The notes beneath the pieces were generated by a model. The model did no database searches. It was not told the origin of the DNA and saw nothing but the letters and a program-made list of their open reading frames with translations. 14,576 bases of DNA from an uncultured Oscillospiraceae bacterium. Its GTDB lineage: Bacteria > Bacillota > Clostridia > Oscillospirales > Acutalibacteraceae. A program made the position numbers and the translations under genes. The stretch is from NCBI GenBank assembly GCA_905193585.1, contig CAJJPG010000033.1:1-14576 (forward strand), written 5' to 3'. Every line of letters begins with the position of its first letter. Position 1 is the first letter of the stretch. Shown in pieces: positions 8,323 through 14,576 of the stretch.

Positions 8323-8347
8323 GGGATGCGGCGCAAAGCCGCATCCC
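8323..8347 (-). promoter_or_regulatory. Intercistronic 10-bp perfect hairpin
   Basis: Arms GGGATGCGGC (8323-8332) and GCCGCATCCC (8338-8347) pair perfectly around a 5-nt loop, in the 62-nt gap between the first and second operon genes. No T-run follows on either strand, so it is not a normal intrinsic terminator. A stable hairpin at this point fits a processing or mRNA-stability element, or partial attenuation, letting the large wall protein be made at a different level from the genes below it. That function is inferred. Confidence 0.6.
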
Positions 8348-8360
8348 TTGCTGTTTTAAA

Positions 8361-11300
8361 TCAGTGTGTTTTTCTCTTTTTATCTGAGAAATATGCAATA
8401 CCCAAAAGGCTGATAAGCATAACCGAAGCGCATAACGGCATATCTGAGGTATCCCCTGTTTTGGGTATACCGGCGGAATTATTCGCGCCGTTATTCGTTT
8501 TATTTTCTTCTTCGGTTAATTGCTTATCCGTCTTTACGGCGTCCATTTTAACCTTAAACGCCGCTAAAGCCTTTGCCGCGTCCTCTGCGGTCAGCGCTGC
8601 TTCAATAGCCTTACTGCCCTTCGAAATAATGTCTTCAAGCTCTTTCTTTTGGCTGTCTCTGTAATCCGCAAGGCGCTTATAATTTTCAAGCTGCGATTTT
8701 GCGGATTCCTTAGCCTGCTGTAAGGTCTGCATTTCAAGCAATGTCTTTTCCGCGCTTTGCAGAACGGCATAGTTTGAAACGAGTGCCTTTAACGACTCAT
8801 CCAGATTATCGTAAGCGTTTCTCGCACTGTTGACCGAATCGGCGCTTTGCAGAGTGACCGTGCCGATAGCCGCGATTTTATTTATAACTTCGTTTACCGA
8901 ATCGGCGTCCTCGGTTTTCTGCCAGTATACAAGCGGGTATCCGTTGTTGACAAGCGCATATTCGTCCTTTTTGAACGCCGTGCCCAAAAGTTTCGGGAAT
9001 TCATCGGATTTCATTTCCTCCGGGGTCTTCGCCGCAGCCGCAAAATTGCCGTTTGAAACACCTTTTTCGGTTGCGGAGGAATCATAATAGCAATTTTCAA
9101 CGGTGTTGTCGGAAGTCATGAGACTTGCAATACCGCCCGCACCGTCTATAGAGCTTGTGCCCGTTACGGTAACTTTTCCCGCATTGTAGCAGTTTTTAAC
9201 GGTATGCCCGTCCTGTGCGCGGCCGACGATTCCGCCCGCGGCGTCACCTGTTGTTGTCACGAGTCCCGCGTTATAGCAATCGGTAATAATCACGTTAACA
9301 GAGGTTCCGTTTGAGCTTGTGGCAAGATGACCCACAATACCGCCGACATTGCCGCTGCGCCCGCCGTAGATACTGCCCGTGTTACAGCACGCTGAAATTG
9401 TACTTTCGCCGCCGTCGCGAACGGTTCCTACTATTCCGCCGCTGTAACCCGAAGCGTAAATATCCGCGCCGTTTCGGCAGTTAATGAAATCCGCGCCGTT
9501 GCTCCAGTTTGCAATACCGCCTATAAATGAGAGGTTACTCTGACCTATCTCGCCGCTTGCAATGCTTACATTTTTAATTACGGCGTTTTTGCAGACATAG
9601 CCGAACAAACCGCCCGTTTTGGAATAAAGGTTATCGATAACATAGCTCTGTCCGTCGAACATACCGTCAAACTGGAATTTGCTCGATTTGCCTATGGGCG
9701 TCCAGTTTTCAAATTTACCGAGGTCTATATGCGCGGTAAGCATTACCGTTTTGCCCGAGAAGTTTTCACCGCCGTTTACACGGTCGGCAAATGCTTTCAG
9801 CTCATCGGCTGTTGATATTTCAAGACCTGCGCGAACGGGGGCTTCCTCGCCCGTTGCTTTCTGCCCCGCAAGTATGGGATAACCGCCGTTTATATTGTCC
9901 GCGTCTTTTGCAAACGCGCCGCCGAGAACGCCTGCAAACGCGTCCGCTTTCATTTCCGTCCCGGTTTCGGCGGCTGCCGTGCCAATGACCGTACCTACCT
10001 CGTCGCTGCCTTCATCGGTAAACACACCGCCCTGCTTTGTGTTTGACGAATTAAGATAATAAACGTTTTGAAGTTTCAGAACCGTTTCGCAAACACTTCC
10101 GAAAACAGCCCCGGCGGTTTCAAGCTCGGGAACAATACCTGTATTATAGCAATTTTCAATTACGTTTTCAAGAGTTTTCCCGCCGATGCGGAAGCTGCCG
10201 ACAATACCGCCGAGTCCCCATGAACCTTTGCCTGTAAGTTCTCCCGTATTGTAGCAATTTACTATTTTCGCCCTTGCGCCGTTATCCTTGCGCCTGTTCT
10301 CGCCCACCTGACCGATAATGCCGCCGCCTGTATAAGAAGACTTTATAACCGCGTGGTTCGAGCAGTTTTCAATATTCGCAAACGCGCCGCCGTCAACAAA
10401 GCCGACAATACCGCCGATACCGAACGTACCGCTCATGCTTGCGTAGTTGCGGCAGTTTCTAATTGTAACTGTGGAATTTTCCGCAACAGAACCCGCAATA
10501 CCACCGATAGAGGTATGGTAGCTGCCGCCGATGCTGCCGCTTGCAATTGTGAGATTTTCAATCAAAGCGCCGTCACCGAGCTTACCGAAAAATCCGTTTA
10601 CATTATTTGTAAGACCGTTTATATTCCAGACAGAGTGACCGTTTCCGTCAAAGTGGCCCCTGAAACCAGTGGCAACATTATCGGCAATACCGCGCCAATC
10701 GTTGATGTTTTTAAGGTTCAGATCTGCCGTAAGTTTAAAGTGTACACCGGCGGTTACCATTTTTTTATCCGAAACATAGTGATAGAGGTCAACTATGTCA
10801 TCGGGCGTTTTAATAATATACGGGTCGTCCTCAGTGCCCTCGCCGTCCCAAGGCATTTTTTCGCGCACCTCAATGGAAACAGAGGTCTTTAAAATTCCGT
10901 AATAAATATAAACCGTATCGGTCGTAAGGGCAAGCTCCCCCGTCTCTGAAACCTTATAATCAGTAATTTCCTTTTCCGAGCCGTCGCTGTAACGGGCGGT
11001 AACGACCATGCCGGTTTTGTCAAACCGTTCGCCGCCGTAATATCGGGTTTTATCCGGTGCCTTTATTACCGAAATCGATGTGATATAAGGCGCGTCCGAA
11101 TCAAGAGCCTCTTCTCCGCCGACAAGCGCTATGGCAGAGGCGAGCGTAGAATAATTTTCCACATATCTGCGCTCTGTTTCGTCTACCGCGCGGTATACCG
11201 CAAGAGCGGCTTTAAGCCTTGCTTTATAATCGCTCACTCCGGGATCGGGCAAAGCGTTAATCGCGTCGGCAGCAGCCTTTATTGCGGCAGTTTGAGTCTT

Positions 11301-14180
11301 TGTCCAATTATCGCGCATATCGTAAAGGGTGCGCATGCCGTTTTCAAGCCGCCAGTAGGAAACCAGCGCATATGTCGCCTGATCGTTCGCCATGGAGTTC
11401 CAGCCGCCGTTTAAAACGTGGCAGAAACCGCCGTTTGATACACGGAAAGCAAGCATTCCGTCCAAAAGGGTCTTTCCGTCGGGTGTGATAAAGCGCTCAT
11501 CATTCTTCGGGTTAATACCGAGCGAGCAAAGCGCAACCACCACCTGCGAAATGCTTTCCACGTTATTTGTGTTCCATGAGGTGAAGCCCGCATTTGAATT
11601 CAGCTTTGAGCCGAGCGTATCCAGCGCCTCGTCAATACACTGACGGACTGTTTTGGATACCTCTTTGCCGCTTATCTCGTTTTTATAGGTGTAAACCGTA
11701 TCGTCATTGTAATAGGGTGCCAGCGCCTGAATAGCCATTGCGGAAATATCCACATCGGAAACCGTTCCGTAGCCGCCGAGTACCCAGCCGCCGTATTCGT
11801 TGCCGTTTACGCCGTCGGTCAGCTGCATTTTAAGTATTTCCTTAATAAATACCTCGCGCGGGTACTTTGCGTCGGCGGGAACCGCGTACATTCCCGTATC
11901 CATTGAAATCAAGCCCCAGATCCAGCCGTTTATACCCTGCTTGCCGGGGCCTCCCCGCAGCACGTTGTTATAGCTGCCGTCGGCAATCATATTAATAGGC
12001 ACGCCGTTGTATGTTCCGAATTCGGTCGGGTCGCCGCCGAGCGCCTTTATTGCCACAACCGCACGGTGCCATTCGGTCGCCTTGGCGCTGTGCAATATAC
12101 CGCCGTTCGCGGCATAGGTCTTCTCATTATACGCTTTCATTGCGGCGAGATAATCCGCATAGCCTGTGCCGTCGTCTATCATAAAATAATATTTGCCGTC
12201 AGCCGAATCAAAATAGCCGAATCTGCCCATGGCAAGAGCCATCCAGTCGGTAGCGGTAGAACTTGCGCCCGCCATGTAATCGGGATTTCCCAAAAGCGTG
12301 CCTGTAACGCCCGCTTTTTCTTTGGCGCTTTTTACCGCCGCCTTGATATATCCCGCAAGCTGTGCCGATAATTCTGTTTTCTCCGTGAAAATCGGACGTA
12401 CCGGCTCGGCATTACTTACCGAAGACTCCCAAACGAGCCTCGGAAACGCAACGCCGTCGGTAAACGCGGCACCTAAAGCCGCCGCCGAAAGAGTCTCGGT
12501 TTCGGTAAGGCCGCCGTTTGAATCACTGCCCGTACCTTTTATATAATAGCAGTTTGTATTTGTTCCCCTGCTCGCGCCTATAACCGCGCCGATATTGTTG
12601 CCTCTGCCTGCGGAATCTACAATCTGACCCGCATTGTAGCAGCTTGTAAGCACAGGAGACGCGGCTTTGTGTCCGCCCGTAACGCCGCCTACCGTGGCGG
12701 GGCCTGTCACCGTTCCGCTGTTGTAGCAATCGGTAACCTCGCCCGCACGCCAGTGCTGACCCGTAACGCCGCCTATATAGCCCGTTGTGCCCTTAATATC
12801 GCCCGAGTTATAGCAGCCGCTGACGACAGACGCGCCGCCGACATACCCGGCAACGCCCGCTACGGCGCTGCCGCCGCTTACCGAAGCATTGTTTCCGCAG
12901 TTTTCAATTCTACCTATTTTTAAATAGCCTACAACGCCCGCCGCATTGCCTGAACCGCTTACAGAGCCGCGGACGGTAACGTTTTTAACCGTTCCGCCGT
13001 CCACATAGCCGAACAGCCCGATATACGAACCCTCCGCAATATAAAGACCGCTGACAACGTGATTATTTCCGTCAAACGTGCCTTTGAATTTATTGCTTTT
13101 ATTTCCTATTGCCGTCCATGGGCTGTTTTCTCCGCCGAGGTTAACGTTAACATCAAGGCGTATATATTTTCCCTCATATGTATTTCCGCCGTTAACGCTG
13201 TCGGCAAACGCTTTAAGCTCCTCGTAGGTTCCTATTATAAGGTCGGGAGTCTTTTGCTGCCATTTCAAAACGGGGCGCCCGCCGTTAAGCCCGTCGGTAT
13301 CTTCTTTAAATGCAGCACCGAGAGCAGTCGCCGAAATGGTCTCTGTTTCGGTAATACCGCTCTTCGTATCACAGCCCATACCTTTTATATAATAGCAGTT
13401 TGTATTTGTTCCCCTGCTCGCGCCTATAACCGCGCCGATATTGTTGCCTCTGCCTGCGGAATCTACAACCTTTCCCGCGTTATAGCAATTTGTAAGCACA
13501 GGAGACGCGGCTTTGTGACCGCCCGTAACGCCGCCTACCGTAGCGGGGCCTGTTACCGTTCCGCTGTTGTAGCAATCGGTAACCTCGCCTGCCTGCCAGT
13601 GCTGACCCGTAACGCCGCCTATATAGCCCGTTATGCCCTTAATATCGCCCGAGTTATAGCAGCCGCTGATGACAGACGCGCCGCCGACATAACCCGCAAC
13701 GCCCGCTACGGCGCTGCCGCCGCTTACCGAAGCATTGTTTCCGCAGTTTTCAATTCTACCTATTTTTAAATAGCCTACAACGCCCGCCGCATTGCCTGAA
13801 CCGCTTACAGAGCCGCGGACGGTAACGTTTTTAACCGTTCCGCCGTCCACATAGCCGAACAGCCCGATATACGAACCCTCCGCAATATAAAGACCGCTGA
13901 CAACGTGATTATTTCCGTCAAACGTGCCTTTGAATTTATTGCTTTTATTTCCTATTGCCGTCCATGGGCTGTTTTCTCCGCCGAGGTTAATATCGGCTTT
14001 TAATACCACGGTTTTCCCCGCATAGTCGTTTCCGCCGTTAACGCTCGCGGCAAACGCCGCAAGCTCGGCTGAAGTGGAAACGGAAAGATCCCCGTTCTGC
14101 TCGTCAGCCAATACCGCCATGGGCAATGTGGAAAACAGTATTGCCAAGGCAAGTAATATGCTGAATATCCGCTTGTTCAT
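8361..14180 (-). CDS. Giant wall-anchored GLUG-repeat protein with embedded transcobalamin alpha-like barrel
   Basis: First gene of the B12 operon, 1939 residues. Signal peptide 1-25 (ends AVLA). GLUG blocks, probably beta-helical, lie at about 31-310, 311-595, 1112-1435 and 1450-1755, with units such as GGVTG...DCYNSGTVTG. Between blocks two and three sit an alpha/alpha barrel (about 597-960: KATEWHR, QGINGWIWG near 748, DVDISAMAIQALAPYY near 810) and a bacterial Ig-like domain (about 1030-1108). A helical segment (about 1765-1890) leads to the sortase signal IPKTGD (1905-1910), a hydrophobic stretch and KKRK, so the protein should be covalently fixed to peptidoglycan. I start at ATG 14180, 7 nt after AAAGAGGA; an ATG at 14246 abuts the terminator T-run, has no ribosome site and would bury the signal peptide. 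The barrel has DVDISA where cyclases have DxDDTA, so binding rather than catalysis is likely. GLUG blocks may project the barrel or bind surfaces. Confidence 0.88.
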   Translation of the reverse strand: MNKRIFSILLALAILFSTLPMAVLADEQNGDLSVSTSAELAAFAASVNGGNDYAGKTVVLKADINLGGENSPWTAIGNKSNKFKGTFDGNNHVVSGLYIAEGSYIGLFGYVDGGTVKNVTVRGSVSGSGNAAGVVGYLKIGRIENCGNNASVSGGSAVAGVAGYVGGASVISGCYNSGDIKGITGYIGGVTGQHWQAGEVTDCYNSGTVTGPATVGGVTGGHKAASPVLTNCYNAGKVVDSAGRGNNIGAVIGASRGTNTNCYYIKGMGCDTKSGITETETISATALGAAFKEDTDGLNGGRPVLKWQQKTPDLIIGTYEELKAFADSVNGGNTYEGKYIRLDVNVNLGGENSPWTAIGNKSNKFKGTFDGNNHVVSGLYIAEGSYIGLFGYVDGGTVKNVTVRGSVSGSGNAAGVVGYLKIGRIENCGNNASVSGGSAVAGVAGYVGGASVVSGCYNSGDIKGTTGYIGGVTGQHWRAGEVTDCYNSGTVTGPATVGGVTGGHKAASPVLTSCYNAGQIVDSAGRGNNIGAVIGASRGTNTNCYYIKGTGSDSNGGLTETETLSAAALGAAFTDGVAFPRLVWESSVSNAEPVRPIFTEKTELSAQLAGYIKAAVKSAKEKAGVTGTLLGNPDYMAGASSTATDWMALAMGRFGYFDSADGKYYFMIDDGTGYADYLAAMKAYNEKTYAANGGILHSAKATEWHRAVVAIKALGGDPTEFGTYNGVPINMIADGSYNNVLRGGPGKQGINGWIWGLISMDTGMYAVPADAKYPREVFIKEILKMQLTDGVNGNEYGGWVLGGYGTVSDVDISAMAIQALAPYYNDDTVYTYKNEISGKEVSKTVRQCIDEALDTLGSKLNSNAGFTSWNTNNVESISQVVVALCSLGINPKNDERFITPDGKTLLDGMLAFRVSNGGFCHVLNGGWNSMANDQATYALVSYWRLENGMRTLYDMRDNWTKTQTAAIKAAADAINALPDPGVSDYKARLKAALAVYRAVDETERRYVENYSTLASAIALVGGEEALDSDAPYITSISVIKAPDKTRYYGGERFDKTGMVVTARYSDGSEKEITDYKVSETGELALTTDTVYIYYGILKTSVSIEVREKMPWDGEGTEDDPYIIKTPDDIVDLYHYVSDKKMVTAGVHFKLTADLNLKNINDWRGIADNVATGFRGHFDGNGHSVWNINGLTNNVNGFFGKLGDGALIENLTIASGSIGGSYHTSIGGIAGSVAENSTVTIRNCRNYASMSGTFGIGGIVGFVDGGAFANIENCSNHAVIKSSYTGGGIIGQVGENRRKDNGARAKIVNCYNTGELTGKGSWGLGGIVGSFRIGGKTLENVIENCYNTGIVPELETAGAVFGSVCETVLKLQNVYYLNSSNTKQGGVFTDEGSDEVGTVIGTAAAETGTEMKADAFAGVLGGAFAKDADNINGGYPILAGQKATGEEAPVRAGLEISTADELKAFADRVNGGENFSGKTVMLTAHIDLGKFENWTPIGKSSKFQFDGMFDGQSYVIDNLYSKTGGLFGYVCKNAVIKNVSIASGEIGQSNLSFIGGIANWSNGADFINCRNGADIYASGYSGGIVGTVRDGGESTISACCNTGSIYGGRSGNVGGIVGHLATSSNGTSVNVIITDCYNAGLVTTTGDAAGGIVGRAQDGHTVKNCYNAGKVTVTGTSSIDGAGGIASLMTSDNTVENCYYDSSATEKGVSNGNFAAAAKTPEEMKSDEFPKLLGTAFKKDEYALVNNGYPLVYWQKTEDADSVNEVINKIAAIGTVTLQSADSVNSARNAYDNLDESLKALVSNYAVLQSAEKTLLEMQTLQQAKESAKSQLENYKRLADYRDSQKKELEDIISKGSKAIEAALTAEDAAKALAAFKVKMDAVKTDKQLTEEENKTNNGANNSAGIPKTGDTSDMPLCASVMLISLLGIAYFSDKKRKTH
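12535..13144 (-). repeat. Tandem repeat, copy 2 (encodes GLUG block 2)
   Basis: This 610-nt segment matches 13381-13990 at a fixed offset of 846 nt (282 codons), without gaps. I count 17 mismatches in 12535-12849 and none in 12850-13144. It encodes residues of about 346-549. The few protein changes are conservative (for example T for I, R for Q, S for N, QI for KV). Confidence 0.95.
13381..13990 (-). repeat. Tandem repeat, copy 1 (encodes GLUG block 1)
   Basis: Partner of 12535-13144, encoding residues of about 64-267. The part 13696-13990 is identical to 12850-13144 over 295 nt including third codon positions, while the rest differs at about 5% of sites. The flanks of both copies (block start and block end) are clearly more diverged, so the duplication or later conversion was confined to the core of the block. 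Confidence 0.95.
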
Positions 14181-14187
14181 TACAAAA

Positions 14188-14195
14188 TCCTCTTT
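14188..14195 (-). promoter_or_regulatory. Ribosome binding site that fixes the start of the giant gene
   Basis: AAAGAGGA lies 7 nt before the ATG at 14180. It supports that start over the in-frame ATG at 14246. The CTCTTT of the terminator's left arm (14278-14283) is complementary to its AAAGAG part, so a second, translational layer of control is conceivable. Confidence 0.7.
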
Positions 14196-14244
14196 CAATT
14201 TATATCTTTTGTTTTTTGTTTCCAAGCGCTTTATCCCCCATTGC

Positions 14245-14283
14245 AAAATAAAAATACCCTTTCAACCGCACAGGTTAAAAGAG
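14245..14283 (-). terminator. Probable riboswitch-controlled intrinsic terminator
   Basis: On the minus strand, CTCTTTTAACC (14283-14273) pairs with GGTTGAAAGGG (14267-14257) to make an 11-bp stem with two G-U pairs and a TGTGC loop, followed by TATTTTTATTTT (14256-14245). It lies after the B12 riboswitch and before the first gene, where an OFF-state terminator belongs. A TTCAAC just after the aptamer (14402-14397) is complementary to GTTGAA of the right arm and could act as antiterminator. The stem is AT-rich, so confidence is moderate. Confidence 0.55.
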
Positions 14284-14410
14284 TACAACAGATTTATAGC
14301 AAAATACAGCAAACCCGACCCCGGCATTTGAAAAGCACAAACCCAAAGCCACGCTGTAAAGCGATAAATCGGTTGCACTTCTCACACCAAAGACGCGTTG
14401 AACCAAAAAA
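14284..14410 (-). other. Structured leader between aptamer and terminator
   Basis: This 127-nt untranslated stretch has no credible gene. A possible stem pairs AAGTGCAA (just upstream of the CCGATTTATCGC run) with TTGTGCTT (about 14340-14333), enclosing a small CGCT/AGCG hairpin. It may position the alternative structures that join the aptamer to the terminator. This was judged by eye only. Confidence 0.4.
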
Positions 14411-14574
14411 GACACGGCAGGTATCCTGACTTATGACGCTGCGAAAAAATCCGCGCGGAAAAATTGCAGTGCCTGCAATACTTCCGTTTTTTCAAATACA
14501 GTAATGGCGGTTGTTCAGGACTCGAACCTGATTTCCTTTTCATCTACTCAGTTAACAACTTTTCAAACCGTATC
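14411..14574 (-). ncRNA. Cobalamin (B12) riboswitch aptamer
   Basis: Read on the minus strand, the conserved core is present in order: GATGAAAAGGAAA, the P3 hairpin TCAGG-TTCGAG-TCCTGA, the core segment CCGCCATTACTGT, an internal stem ATTGCAG-GCA-CTGCAAT, and the B12 box AGTCAGGATACCTGCCGTG (about 14413-14431). Closing stem P1 is GATACGG (14574-14568) with CCGTGTC (14417-14411), 7 bp with one G-U. This matches the classical cobalamin family (Rfam RF00174 type). Binding of adenosylcobalamin or a related corrinoid should switch the operon off, so uptake rises when corrinoids are scarce. The promoter must lie beyond the right edge. Confidence 0.93.
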
Positions 14575-14576
14575 TT

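Noticed and set aside
8323..8347. The 10-bp hairpin as an intrinsic terminator
   Set aside because: No U-run follows in either direction, and the downstream genes have no other visible promoter.
13059..13769. Plus-strand open frame of 236 codons, with a similar one at 12669-12923
   Set aside because: Both are antisense to the duplicated GLUG region and resemble each other only because the underlying DNA is duplicated.
12535..13990. CRISPR array or mobile element as the source of the repeats
   Set aside because: The repeats are two long coding copies in frame within one gene; there are no short repeats with unique spacers, no transposase and no terminal inverted repeats.
14181..14246. Upstream in-frame start adding 22 residues to the giant protein
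   Set aside because: That ATG abuts the terminator T-run, has no ribosome site and would place basic residues ahead of a complete signal peptide; ATG 14180 has a good site.
14515..14537. A tRNA T-arm look-alike (GGTTCGAGTCC) on the minus strand
   Set aside because: It is the P3 hairpin of the cobalamin riboswitch; no acceptor, D or anticodon arm can be built around it, while all riboswitch elements are present.

Overview
The window reads as a chromosomal piece from a Gram-positive anaerobe of the Clostridia type (low-to-mid GC Firmicutes). The evidence is AGGAGG-like ribosome sites, an IPKTGD sortase signal, GLUG-repeat surface proteins, a clostridial-style ECF vitamin transporter and no sign of outer-membrane transport genes. 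I cannot name the species. All supported genes lie on the minus strand, so the story runs from high to low coordinates.

At the right edge (14411-14574) is a complete cobalamin (B12) riboswitch. It is followed by a structured leader and a probable intrinsic terminator at 14245-14283. Downstream come seven genes so tightly packed (gaps of 62, 17 and 26 nt, then overlaps of 4, 28 and 4 nt) that they should form one operon: (1) a 1939-residue wall-anchored protein with four GLUG blocks, an alpha/alpha-barrel domain and a sortase signal; (2) a 489-residue membrane-anchored protein with a DUF4430 (transcobalamin beta-domain-like) domain; (3) a 623-residue membrane-anchored alpha/alpha-barrel protein; (4) a 184-residue membrane-anchored DUF4430 protein; (5) EcfT; (6) a double ECF ATPase; (7) an ECF substrate-binding S component.

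The central reading is that this is a corrinoid capture-and-import system. The two domain types that make up animal intrinsic factor and transcobalamin (an alpha6/alpha6 barrel and a small beta domain) occur here on separate surface proteins. They are co-transcribed with a dedicated ECF transporter behind a B12 riboswitch. The parts suggest a relay from the cell wall to the membrane face to the S component. Families and riboswitch are seen in sequence; corrinoid binding by the surface proteins is inferred.

To the left of the operon (961-1157) is a short reading-frame remnant, then a strong hairpin at 916-956 that probably ends the operon. A separate promoter (861-889) drives a cardiolipin synthase gene that starts at 835 and runs off the left edge. 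The plus strand has no gene I can support; its long open frames lie opposite the minus-strand genes.
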